Source: a virus
Strand: one strand, 5' to 3'
Length of the DNA stretch: 30,196 nt
IMG/VR virus record: IMGVR_UViG_3300008114_000342
Span: 1-30,196 of that record
This document shows positions 8,042 to 15,205 of the stretch, piece by piece. Under the pieces are notes generated by a model. That model saw only the letters and a program-made list of their open reading frames with translations, was not told the origin of the DNA and ran no database searches. Numbering within the stretch: position 1 is the stretch's first letter; the number at the start of each line of letters is the position of its first letter. Position numbers and translations under genes: made by a program.

Positions 8042-8289
8042 TGAAACCTATATTACTTTCATCGCTTTTGCTATCAGAAAATATTGAAATCACAAATGTT
8101 GTGAAGCTAGAGAACGAATGCAAGGAATTCGCCAAGAAGCTTGTTACTCAAGGAATTATTACCAGCGTTCATAAAGATCTAACGTCGGCAGATGTTCCTG
8201 CTATGGATTATTCAGAAGATATGGCCGAGGTTATCCGTAATGAGATAATAAAATGGAAAAGCACAGTCAACGCAAGAGGTGGAAGATGA
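8041..8289 (+). CDS. Small unknown protein with PILL leader
   Basis: An 82-residue protein not recognised. It starts at the ATG overlapping the HAD stop (TAATG) and ends in an ATGA overlap with the nucleotidyltransferase, so the three genes are translationally coupled. Its N-terminus (MKPILLSSLLLSEN) is strikingly like that of the HAD protein (MPILLKNLLTEADN), suggesting a shared targeting peptide. The remainder is a mixed helical domain (ECKEFAKKLVTQGIIT, MAEVIRNEIIKW) with no catalytic signature that I can see. Confidence 0.65.
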   Translation: MKPILLSSLLLSENIEITNVVKLENECKEFAKKLVTQGIITSVHKDLTSADVPAMDYSEDMAEVIRNEIIKWKSTVNARGGR

Positions 8290-9191
8290 ATTATCCATTA
8301 TACAGAGACAATCTTTGCCCAAAAATGTGGCATATGGATGAAGATGGTTATAAGCTTGACCAAGAGGTACGAAAGATGCTATTAAAGGTCGCAACAGATT
8401 TTGTAAAAAGCTTAAAACAAGATCATGAACTCAATATCAAAATTCACGATTTGGTTATCATTGGCAGTGTCGCCAACTACAACTGGACTGATTATTCGGA
8501 CATTGATCTACACATCGTTGTTGATTTTTCTGACCTTGAGATGACCAAGGATGATGCGCAAACAATGTTTGACGCCATCAAGACCAGTTGGAATTTCAAG
8601 CATGACATAAAGATGAAAGGTCATGACGTTGAACTATATGTTCAAGATATCGAACACGAAGCGGTATCAACTGCTGAATATAGTGTTCTAAATGATAAAT
8701 GGATAAAAGAGCCGGTAAAACAAAAGCCAAATTTCAACAAGAAGCTCATCAAGAGAAAATACAAAGAGTACAAAAATCAGATCAATAGCCTTGTTAAAAA
8801 CAAAGATGAAGTTAAACTGAAAAAACTTCTTGAAAAGCTTTACAAGTATCGTCAGGCAGGATTGGACAAGGGTGGAGAATTAAGTGAAGAAAATATTGTA
8901 TTCAAAATTCTTCGCGCTATGGGTCATCTTGACAAACTCAAGGATGGCATCAATAAGATTTACGACAAAAAGATGAGCGTGAAAGAAATTGCCATAATAC
9001 CAAGTGGATACAAAAAAGAGGTATTAAGAGTGGCAAATTCAATTTACAATTATGAAATGAGAACTCAGAGTCAAATAGAACAGGCGGACTTGGAAAATAT
9101 ACTAAATTTGTTGTCTAAAAGATTTAATGTTAATATAGACGATGTACACCATGACATTGCCAGAGCGTTGCATAACTTGAGAAAAAAATAA
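8286..9191 (+). CDS. Pol-beta-superfamily nucleotidyltransferase
   Basis: A 301-residue protein. The start at ATG 8286 (ATGA overlap, with AGGTGGAAG upstream) is preferred to an upstream start at 8253. The nucleotidyltransferase signature is clear: VIIGSVANYNWTDYSDIDLH at about 57-76 gives the GS motif and the metal-binding Asp pair D72/D74. HDVELYV at about 113-119 supplies the third carboxylate, E116. The C-terminal two thirds are Lys-rich and helical. Enzymes of this superfamily add nucleotides to RNA, proteins or small molecules. Uncharacterised members occur in T4-like phage genomes, and the target here is unknown. It is the last gene before a terminator. Confidence 0.8.
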   Translation: MNYPLYRDNLCPKMWHMDEDGYKLDQEVRKMLLKVATDFVKSLKQDHELNIKIHDLVIIGSVANYNWTDYSDIDLHIVVDFSDLEMTKDDAQTMFDAIKTSWNFKHDIKMKGHDVELYVQDIEHEAVSTAEYSVLNDKWIKEPVKQKPNFNKKLIKRKYKEYKNQINSLVKNKDEVKLKKLLEKLYKYRQAGLDKGGELSEENIVFKILRAMGHLDKLKDGINKIYDKKMSVKEIAIIPSGYKKEVLRVANSIYNYEMRTQSQIEQADLENILNLLSKRFNVNIDDVHHDIARALHNLRKK

Positions 9192-9216
9192 AACCCCGAT
9201 TTCTCGGGGTTTTTTG
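9191..9216. terminator. Bidirectional terminator between convergent genes
   Basis: Stem AACCCCGA/TCGGGGTT with a 4-nt loop, flanked by A-rich sequence on the left and a T-run on the right. It can stop transcription from both sides: the nucleotidyltransferase on + and the EF-hand gene on -. Confidence 0.88.
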
Positions 9217-9236
9217 TTATGTGAATTGTTTTTGAA

Positions 9237-9461
9237 TTATTGTTTCTTCTTTCTGTCTGGTGGCGGTGGTAGCTTTGCCTTGTCTTCTGGTGTCATCTTT
9301 TCTCTTTCTTCCTTGTCCAGTCTACCATTTTTGTTTGTGTCATACTTGGCGATGATTGCCTTCTGCTCGTCAGTCAATACTGGCCCGCCTTTCTTTTCAC
9401 CTTTTTCTGCGGCGAAAACTGATACTGCTGCTAACAATGCTATTGCGATATACTTCTTCAT
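9237..9461 (-). CDS. Secreted single EF-hand protein
   Basis: A 74-residue protein. Residues 1-18 (MKKYIAIALLAAVSVFAA) are a Sec signal peptide with an Ala-rich cleavage region. The mature part is Lys/Glu-rich and holds one canonical EF-hand loop, DTNKNGRLDKEE (about 41-52), with Asp, Asn, Asn, Asp and Glu at the calcium positions. It ends in a Pro/Lys tail (LPPPPDRKKKQ). The start has AAAGGA about 5 nt upstream on the minus strand. The product should go to the periplasm or outside and bind Ca2+. Small secreted EF-hand proteins are common in some environmental bacteria and rare in phages, so it is probably an acquired host gene. It is alone on its strand and ends at the shared terminator. Confidence 0.8.
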   Translation of the reverse strand: MKKYIAIALLAAVSVFAAEKGEKKGGPVLTDEQKAIIAKYDTNKNGRLDKEEREKMTPEDKAKLPPPPDRKKKQ

Positions 9462-9565
9462 GTTTATCCTTTTGTTGTTTCAACCATAATCGGTTGATAC
9501 CATCTATAACTATCACATAACATATTGCAGTCAATAACATTTACACAAGATTTACAAAATTGCAA

Positions 9566-9593
9566 TTGACATAATATATTGTTTATACATAAT
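9566..9593 (+). promoter_or_regulatory. Possible sigma70-type promoter
   Basis: A perfect -35 TTGACA (9566-9571), a 16-bp spacer and a -10-like CATAAT (9588-9593). The expected start of transcription is almost at the ATG of the 9602 gene, which would make a nearly leaderless mRNA, so this is tentative. Confidence 0.35.
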
Positions 9594-9601
9594 ATTTTTG
9601 T

Positions 9602-10300
9602 ATGAAAATCAAGTTTGCAAGATTTGGTGGATTAAGTTCTGTCAATCAAAGAGGTTATAGCAGCGATGTTGGATATCATAGTCCTCCGTGTCGTCGTGGA
9701 TTTTATGCATTTGTTTGGCCTCATTACGATTTCTTTCTTCTAAGTAACGGAAAGACTACAAGTTATCCGTGGGCAATCGGAACCAAGTTTAGTTATGTCA
9801 AAGATAGCAAGGGTAATGTCATTGATGACAAACATCCAGAGCACGAAGAACTTTCTGAGGGTCACAAGTATTGGAGTGTTCCTACCAAGTCTTGGAGTAA
9901 TCATATGGATGCTTGGTACGATATGGAAAAAGATGTACCGTATCCAAGTTCGGAGTATAACAAGATGCGAGAGGAGTTTGATTCTAAATGGGAAGTTGAA
10001 AATCCAAATGTCGGAAAATATGTTCTTATTCAAAAACCTTCCCCGAAAATCTTTGAATATACTGGAAATATTTGGCATCACCTTGGCGAGTATCTTAGTC
10101 CAAGCGGTGTGATTAAGAAGAAAGGTGGATGGACTCTTTCAGCTTTTGATGAATACAAACATGCGCTTGAGAAAGATATGCACGCCGCAATTAAACTTCA
10201 AACACACCAATATAACCAACGAAAGATTCCTTACTCAACAAAAAATCCTTACAATGGAGTTTGTAAGGATCATTTGGAAGTGTTTATTGAAAAACTTTAG
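9602..10300 (+). CDS. Hypothetical protein, aromatic-rich
   Basis: A 232-residue protein that I cannot assign to a family. It is rich in Trp, Tyr, His and Pro, for example PPCRRGFYAFVWPHYDFFLL and GNIWHHLGEYL. There is no signal peptide, membrane segment or catalytic signature. The N-terminal GLSSVNQRGYSSDVGYHSPP followed by RGFYAF looks like the start of a compact domain. It stands alone on the + strand behind a possible host-type promoter. Its stop overlaps the stop of the convergent minus-strand gene by about 3 nt, so no terminator lies between them. It is most likely an accessory gene. Confidence 0.7.
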   Translation: MKIKFARFGGLSSVNQRGYSSDVGYHSPPCRRGFYAFVWPHYDFFLLSNGKTTSYPWAIGTKFSYVKDSKGNVIDDKHPEHEELSEGHKYWSVPTKSWSNHMDAWYDMEKDVPYPSSEYNKMREEFDSKWEVENPNVGKYVLIQKPSPKIFEYTGNIWHHLGEYLSPSGVIKKKGGWTLSAFDEYKHALEKDMHAAIKLQTHQYNQRKIPYSTKNPYNGVCKDHLEVFIEKL

Positions 10301-10716
10301 ATTTCGTAGAATCCGTTTTTTATTTTTTCTCGATATTCTTTGTCCAAGCGAGCAATCATTTGATCCACGGGCTCATCTCTTGTTGCCATATTGTATCTTA
10401 GACGAAAATAATCTTCTTCGCCTTTAATCTTATCCCACTCTACACTTGAGTCACTTGTGTAAGCGTACAACGTAGGTTGTTCTTCATTTTCTGGATCAAG
10501 TGGTACCACCTCATACGCCGTCGATCCTTCACGTTCGGCATCAACGTCTTCATAGTCAGAATTCACGCCAACTTCTTCTTGATGGTCATACAACCACTTA
10601 ACAACTTGCTCTTCGTCCATTCCTTTTAGTTCTGGGAACTTGTCCGTATCAATTACATATTCTCCTTTTCCACAATATGTGACATAACTTTCTCCGTGCA
10701 TAAATCTTAATTTCAT
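10297..10716 (-). CDS. Hypothetical acidic protein
   Basis: A 139-residue acidic protein of unknown function. I chose the ATG at 10716 because GGAG lies 11 nt upstream on the minus strand; the longer reading to 10776 has no such site and overlaps the endonuclease gene. Visible segments are MKLRFMHGESYVTYCGKG, a helical DEEQVVKWLYDHQEE, and a C-terminal charged helix VDQMIARLDKEYREKIKNG. It lies 4 nt after the homing endonuclease stop, so it is probably co-transcribed with it. It may be the gene that was next to the endonuclease insertion point rather than part of the mobile unit. Confidence 0.65.
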   Translation of the reverse strand: MKLRFMHGESYVTYCGKGEYVIDTDKFPELKGMDEEQVVKWLYDHQEEVGVNSDYEDVDAEREGSTAYEVVPLDPENEEQPTLYAYTSDSSVEWDKIKGEEDYFRLRYNMATRDEPVDQMIARLDKEYREKIKNGFYEI

Positions 10717-10720
10717 AATA

Positions 10721-12223
10721 TTATTTTCTCCAAATCCATTTACTATGTCCACAATCCCATATTCTGTCAAATCCATTATTTTTCATGTTTTCCCATTCAG
10801 ACATTTCTGGGTCAAACTTCTCTAATCTTTCTGCCAACTTGTTTTTCTGAAACATTTGTCTGTTGAACAGTGCTTTATAGTCTGGCGAGATATAATAGTA
10901 ACCTTGTGGAGTATAGCTTTCAAACTTCATTCCCAATTTACTGTATACATCACCTGAAAAATATCTTCTGTCAGAATAACTTACTATGTTATTTGGAGAA
11001 TAGTCGTGTAGAAATACATTAAATAATTTGCTTGCACCACCATGTATCTTTGTATTTAGCGCGTTGCAAAATCTGGATATTTCCCATTCGCACTTTTTGT
11101 CAAATCTACTCTTGCAGAAAGTCATAATACTGACAAGTGTGCCTTTGTAGAATAGTCCATATGCCACAGACGACTTGTCGTTGCCTTGAATGTGACAATT
11201 ATTCAGAAAGTCTTTCTTGGTGTTAGAGTCTACTTTCTTGATATCACACTCTCTGCCATGAATCTTGGCAACAAATCCGCCAAGAGTTTGTCTAATAATG
11301 GATTTTACAATGTTTTGTTTTTGCAGCCATTCGTTTTCAAATATATGAATCAGTTTTATACCCTTCTCTTCACATGCTTGTGTTTTTTCCAAGTGATAAT
11401 TTTTTGAAACTCGAACGCTTTCCTTGTGCCAATACAGTCCATTATATTCAATAGCTATGTTCAGATCTGGAATATAGAAGTCTAATTCTTTTCCATTAAG
11501 AACTGTTCGGTTGTTTCTTGATATCAACTTGCCATTAAGTTCACTGTTTAGAAAGTCTAGCAGCGATTTTTCTCCTGTGTTCTTTTTGTCTGGATAACAC
11601 AGTTCACAGAATACATTGTTAGGAACATATACTGTAGAGTCGAATGTGTTGCTGCACTTATTGCACCTAAACTTGTATGATTTGGAAAAATGATATCCTT
11701 CATACTCATCTGGTTGTATTAGCCATGTAAGATTGTTAGCGGCAAACAATGCAGATAGATCGGTGTAATGGTTTTCTTGTTTGCGCTTGCTTCTGCGAGA
11801 TATAACTTCGTCGGCTTTGCCGGGATTGTCTACACCATATTTGTCAATCCATGTTTGTTTTATCTGTTCTCTTAATGGACTGTTTGCAGATAATACATTT
11901 TCTACCCCATAGTTCTGTACAGTTGTTCTCTTAGCTTTGTCTTGTATAGACTTTACTTGCATGGCATATTCTTTGCCATACTTTTCAGACATAGAAGTCT
12001 TGTATCGTTCTTGTGTCTCTTTCGTCTTCATGGCGTGACCGCCATATTTTTCATTGAATGTATTTTCTACACCTTGTCTGTTTTTTTCCTTGACATCTGG
12101 TGAATTGGCAGAGCAAGACTTGCTACAATACTTCTTGGGCTTGTATTTCTTATATTCGAATACAATTTCACATGTTGGGCATGTAGATTTAATAATGGTG
12201 TCTGCGCTTCTAGGTCTGGCCAT
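10721..12223 (-). CDS. EDxHD-type homing endonuclease
   Basis: A 500-residue free-standing homing endonuclease. The N-terminus has a Cys4-like finger (CPTC at 15-18, CSKSC at 33-37). It is followed by three or four repeats of about 25 residues around EKYG/NYGVEN/DKYGVDN (about 53-135), typical of DNA-recognition repeats in such proteins. A second finger CNKC...CELC is at about 187-209. The nuclease core is E218 in GEKSLLDFL, D248 in ELDFYIPDLNIAIEYNG, and H266 in YWHKE. This is the Vsr-like EDxHD arrangement known from I-Bth0305I. The C-terminal DNA-binding part ends in DCGHSKWIW, common in this family. It would cut a phage allele lacking the insertion and spread by repair. It is on the opposite strand to the late genes, between sheath and tube. 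Confidence 0.88.
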   Translation of the reverse strand: MARPRSADTIIKSTCPTCEIVFEYKKYKPKKYCSKSCSANSPDVKEKNRQGVENTFNEKYGGHAMKTKETQERYKTSMSEKYGKEYAMQVKSIQDKAKRTTVQNYGVENVLSANSPLREQIKQTWIDKYGVDNPGKADEVISRRSKRKQENHYTDLSALFAANNLTWLIQPDEYEGYHFSKSYKFRCNKCSNTFDSTVYVPNNVFCELCYPDKKNTGEKSLLDFLNSELNGKLISRNNRTVLNGKELDFYIPDLNIAIEYNGLYWHKESVRVSKNYHLEKTQACEEKGIKLIHIFENEWLQKQNIVKSIIRQTLGGFVAKIHGRECDIKKVDSNTKKDFLNNCHIQGNDKSSVAYGLFYKGTLVSIMTFCKSRFDKKCEWEISRFCNALNTKIHGGASKLFNVFLHDYSPNNIVSYSDRRYFSGDVYSKLGMKFESYTPQGYYYISPDYKALFNRQMFQKNKLAERLEKFDPEMSEWENMKNNGFDRIWDCGHSKWIWRK

Positions 12224-12349
12224 AATATGCTTTAAGTTTGTAAGTAGCTTATGATTATATATCTAAATAGTCAATAAAAAAATTATTGACGTATATTTAT
12301 TTATTAGTAGTGAAAATATACACTAAACAATCATTAACCCAATAAGACT

Positions 12350-12844
12350 ATGGCAGAACTACTAGAATCAAACGAAATATTCTTCACGGCATTTGAACCA
12401 AAAGTTCAAAACCGTTTCATCGTAAACATTGACGGCGTACCTGCGTACCTAATCAAAGCAGCCGCTCGTCCTTCGATCACAAATGGAACAATTACGCTTG
12501 ATCACATCAACCTAAAGCGCAAGCTTAAGGGTAAGAGTGAATGGCAAGACGTTTCAATCACTCTGTATGATCCAATTGTTCCTTCTGCTGCACAAGCTAT
12601 GATGGAATGGGTGCGTCTTGCTCACGAATCTGTAACAGGTCGTAACGGCTATGCTGACTTCTACAAGAAAGACATCACCATCAATGTTCTTGGACCTGTT
12701 GGTGACAAAGTTGAAGAATGGCAATTGAAGGGCGCATTCCCATCAACCGTTGACTTCAATGGTAGTGGTCTTGATTGGGCAAGCAACGAAGCATTGCTCA
12801 TCAATGTCACACTAACTTACGACTACGCAATCTTGCAGTACTAA
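12350..12844 (+). CDS. gp19: Tail tube protein
   Basis: A 164-residue T4 gp19-like protein forming the hexameric rings of the inner tail tube. Family features are FEPKVQNRFIVNIDGVPAYLIKAAARPSI at the N-terminus and LKGKSEWQDVSITLYDPI in the middle. The C-terminal strand pair ends in LLINVTLTYDYA. The length matches T4 gp19 (163). In T4 the tube gene follows the sheath gene directly; here about 5 kb of accessory genes lie between. Upstream is TATATTTATTTATTA (about 12291-12305), a variant of the AT-rich box seen before other genes. A terminator follows at once, so the gene is probably a single-gene, highly expressed transcript. Confidence 0.93.
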   Translation: MAELLESNEIFFTAFEPKVQNRFIVNIDGVPAYLIKAAARPSITNGTITLDHINLKRKLKGKSEWQDVSITLYDPIVPSAAQAMMEWVRLAHESVTGRNGYADFYKKDITINVLGPVGDKVEEWQLKGAFPSTVDFNGSGLDWASNEALLINVTLTYDYAILQY

Positions 12845-12865
12845 GATATTTTCGTCAAGATTACA

Positions 12866-12896
12866 CAAAAACCCAGCGTCAATGCTGGGTTTTTTG
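12866..12896 (+). terminator. Rho-independent terminator after tail tube
   Basis: Stem AAAACCCAGC/GCTGGGTTTT with a 6-nt loop and a T-run, 22 nt after the tube stop. Confidence 0.92.
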
Positions 12897-12926
12897 TTGT
12901 AAAAATACATGTAAGAACTAATAAGC

Positions 12927-12955
12927 TTGACAACTTTTATCGTCCCCCCTATAAC
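12927..12955 (+). promoter_or_regulatory. Sigma70-type promoter of the leader-peptide operon
   Basis: TTGACA (12927-12932), exactly 17 bp, then TATAAC (12950-12955): near consensus for a bacterial housekeeping promoter. The spacer ends in six C residues, unusual in this AT-rich genome. A second TATAAC lies at 12961. It sits about 100 nt upstream of the first leader-peptide gene and after the tube terminator. Confidence 0.6.
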
Positions 12956-13012
12956 CCCTATATAACAATTTGTTTTACATAAGTTAATTATAATTTTTTA
13001 TACAGTAGTTGA

Positions 13013-13020
13013 TATTTATA
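13013..13020. promoter_or_regulatory. TATTTATA octamer before leader-peptide operon
   Basis: An exact TATTTATA, 33 nt before the ATG at 13054. It is a candidate late-promoter element used in addition to the sigma70-like promoter upstream. Confidence 0.4.
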
Positions 13021-13053
13021 TATACTCTGTACAAAACAACAAGGAAATACTCT

Positions 13054-13515
13054 ATGAAAAAATCAGAACTAAAAGCATTAATACGTGAAGCCGTGGAAGA
13101 AGTGATGAATGAATTTTCACCACTTGGTGTTGCTGAAACACAGCAACTACATGAAAAAGCACCACCCGATTTTCCAAAGGCATTGCACGATAAGCTGTTA
13201 AAGCAATATAAGGATGATGAAAGTAAAGCATATGCCACAATGTGGAAAATCTTCTATGCCAAGAAAGGCGGTAACAAGAGAGTTGATGAAATGTGGACAG
13301 CTTTTGAAAACAAGAGTTTGAATGAAGCAGAAGAAAAGGGTCAGGATGAAGAGCATGACGAAACTGATTTGAGTAATCCAGAAGAAAATCGTGAAGTTGA
13401 ATTGGCAAACAAGATCAAAAAGCTTGCTGATGAATTGTTGAGCATGCACGGAGTAAAAGACGAAGAGGGTGAAAAAGAAGAGAATGATAAAAAAGAATCA
13501 GATGAAAAAGTCTGA
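13054..13515 (+). CDS. Leader-peptide protein 1 (putative head-internal protein)
   Basis: A 153-residue protein. The ATG at 13054 has AAGGA 8 nt upstream; the longer reading from 13009 is untenable. Residues 1-20 (MKKSELKALIREAVEEVMNE) form an amphipathic helix shared with three other proteins of this operon. It contains IRE|A, matching the T4 prohead protease rule (I/L)-x-E. Residues about 36-80 (PDFPKALHDKLLKQYKDDESKAYATMWKI) are a small conserved domain that I recognise from other uncharacterised phage proteins. The rest is highly acidic, disordered-looking Glu/Asp/Lys sequence. No enzyme motif is present. Its 3' end overlaps the next leader-peptide gene by 14 nt. Confidence 0.75.
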   Translation: MKKSELKALIREAVEEVMNEFSPLGVAETQQLHEKAPPDFPKALHDKLLKQYKDDESKAYATMWKIFYAKKGGNKRVDEMWTAFENKSLNEAEEKGQDEEHDETDLSNPEENREVELANKIKKLADELLSMHGVKDEEGEKEENDKKESDEKV

Positions 13516-13789
13516 ACTTAAACAAGTCATTAGCGAGATTGTTCGCCGTAAGATGGGTGAAAAAACTTCATCTTACGGCTATGTTATGAAGCCAATGGCT
13601 GGTGACGATCCTAGTGATCCAAGATTACAGTTGATTGGTTATGGAAATATGCCAAAGAGTTATTGGCAAAAAAAGCTAGAAAAGTATGCGGAAGAATTGC
13701 TACAAAGAGTTAAGGATGAAGATTGGAAAACAGCAGCATATTTCATGGAGAAAAACAGTGTTCAAGGAACAATTGGGTACAGACAATGA
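13502..13789 (+). CDS. Leader-peptide protein 2
   Basis: A 95-residue protein starting at ATG 13502, inside the end of the preceding gene. The leader is MKKSELKQVISEIVRRKMGE, with ISE|I at the potential processing position. It is followed by a short domain SYGYVMKPMAGDDPSDPRLQLIGYGNMPKSYWQKKLEKYAEELLQ and a C-terminal helix ending in GTIGYRQ. I cannot identify the domain; its aromatic/glycine pattern followed by a charged helix looks like a small structural or DNA-associated module. It lies within a chain of overlapping genes, so it is made together with its neighbours. Confidence 0.7.
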   Translation: MKKSELKQVISEIVRRKMGEKTSSYGYVMKPMAGDDPSDPRLQLIGYGNMPKSYWQKKLEKYAEELLQRVKDEDWKTAAYFMEKNSVQGTIGYRQ

Positions 13790-14015
13790 AGAAACACAAC
13801 AAGATCCAAAAGACATCAGAAAACAAAAGGAAATGGAATCCTTGAAAAAGAAACAAAGTGATTTGAATGACAAAATCAGACAAATTGACGCAAACAAGCA
13901 AAAACTAGAAGATCCTATTCGCAGAAAAATTCAAGACTTGGAAAGAAGAAAAGCGCCAGAAGTAAAAAAGCTTGGTGCAGTTACCAAACAAATTCAAGAT
14001 CTACAAGACACATGA
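13758..14015 (+). CDS. Small coiled-coil protein
   Basis: An 85-residue protein, mostly one long charged coiled coil: KQKEMESLKKKQSDLNDKI, then QIDANKQKLEDPIRRKIQDL, then VKKLGAVTKQIQDLQD. The start is uncertain. I prefer the GTG at 13758 because GGAG lies 7 nt upstream. TTG 13773 (AAGGA upstream) and ATG 13686 (a 104-nt overlap with the previous gene) are alternatives. It lacks the MKKSELK leader. The stop overlaps the next start as ATGA, so it is coupled to the GP88-like gene and may be a partner or scaffold for it. Confidence 0.55.
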   Translation: MFKEQLGTDNEETQQDPKDIRKQKEMESLKKKQSDLNDKIRQIDANKQKLEDPIRRKIQDLERRKAPEVKKLGAVTKQIQDLQDT

Positions 14016-15202
14016 AAAAATCAGAACTCAAGAAAATTATATCAGAAGCAGTGATGGAAGTAATGTATGAACAATCATTGCCAACCGGAGTTAGCTCAAA
14101 GGCAATTATTCCTATTAGTCAATTTGTGCAACGTGCAGATCAGGTTGATGAAGCAGAAGGTGATTTTCTTGGTGCCAGAACATCAACAATGTCGCCAGAA
14201 GAAATGCAGGCATATTTGGCAAGAATCAAGTCTGGCGAAAAAGCAGTAACAGACAAATATAAGATGCCATATATTCATGGCGGCAATATTGAAATCAAGA
14301 ATGAAGCTGGTCAAACATATGACTTGGACAAGCTCAAAGCGTCAATCATGACTCGTCCAAAGCAGATCTTGAAGCAAAATGCAAAGATGGCAAAGAGTGC
14401 AGGTGAAGACACAATGTTCTTTGACATTGGACTACCTGCATTAAAAGGTTTGGCAGTAAATGAAAAAACAGGAGAATTTATCATTGTTGATACATGCCCC
14501 GGTGCAGGTGCATGCAAAGTATACTGCTATGCCAAAAAAGGCGGCTATGTTCAATGGAAAGATGCATCAATGTCTCAAACCAGACTGTTGAACTTTCTTG
14601 TTAACGATCCACAAGGATTCAAGACACAATTTGAAAACGAACTTCGCGCCAAAGCAACAAGTCTTATCAAAAGAGGTAAAAAAGTAATTGTTCGTTGGCA
14701 TGATGCGGGAGACTTTTTCAGTCCAGAATATCTTGATCTTGCTTATGGCATTGCCAAGGATTTTCCAGATGTTCTTTTCTATGCATATACCAAGATGGCA
14801 AGTGTGGCAAAGAGTCAGAAGCCATCAAACTTTATCATCAATTTCTCAATGGGTGCAACGCCAGAACAAGAAAAGCAAATTGATTTTGGAAAAGATAAAC
14901 ATTCAACTGTTGTACCAAAACCAATGTTTGACAAATATGTGCTGAAAGATGAAAAGGGTAAAGCAATCAGAGATGAAAAGAATAGAATTCAATTCAAAGA
15001 TGAAGCGGCATTGCAATCATTCAAGAAAGACTTGGCAATGAAATACAATGTACCAGTTGAAAGCATTCTTACATATGACGAAATGATCAAGACACCGCAG
15101 TCAAATGAAGAAGGTAAGTATAACATTATTGTTGTGCCGGGCGATGGCGACGTAAGTGCATCACGCAGAGATGTCAAAGGCACATATCTATTAATTCATT
15201 GA
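14012..15202 (+). CDS. Leader peptide fused to GP88-like Cys-motif protein
   Basis: A 396-residue protein. Residues 1-20 (MKKSELKKIISEAVMEVMYE) are the shared leader with ISE|A. About 100 residues follow (TSTMSPEEMQAYLARIKSG, MPYIHGG). Then comes a domain resembling the phage gene 88 protein family: TCPGAGACKVYCYAKKG at about 161-177 with three cysteines, RLLNFLVNDP, and IVRWHDAGDFFSPEYLDLAYGI at about 226-247. The Cys pattern recalls radical-SAM-type iron-sulfur ligation, but the biochemical function of the family is not established. The C-terminus (PVESILTYDEM, IIVVPGDGDVSASRRDVKGTYLLIH) is probably the end of the same fold. If the leader is a capsid-targeting signal, this enzyme would be packaged in the virion. 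Confidence 0.78.
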   Translation: MKKSELKKIISEAVMEVMYEQSLPTGVSSKAIIPISQFVQRADQVDEAEGDFLGARTSTMSPEEMQAYLARIKSGEKAVTDKYKMPYIHGGNIEIKNEAGQTYDLDKLKASIMTRPKQILKQNAKMAKSAGEDTMFFDIGLPALKGLAVNEKTGEFIIVDTCPGAGACKVYCYAKKGGYVQWKDASMSQTRLLNFLVNDPQGFKTQFENELRAKATSLIKRGKKVIVRWHDAGDFFSPEYLDLAYGIAKDFPDVLFYAYTKMASVAKSQKPSNFIINFSMGATPEQEKQIDFGKDKHSTVVPKPMFDKYVLKDEKGKAIRDEKNRIQFKDEAALQSFKKDLAMKYNVPVESILTYDEMIKTPQSNEEGKYNIIVVPGDGDVSASRRDVKGTYLLIH

Positions 15203-15205
15203 TGT

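Noticed and set aside
9214-9489. Plus-strand open frame antisense to the EF-hand gene
   Set aside because: The minus-strand reading has a signal peptide, a perfect EF-hand loop and a ribosome site; the plus reading is low-complexity Ser/Leu/Phe.
12845-13053. tRNA or other structured RNA gene in the largest non-coding gap
   Set aside because: No cloverleaf with TTC-type arm is visible; the region is accounted for by a terminator, a promoter and AT-rich boxes.
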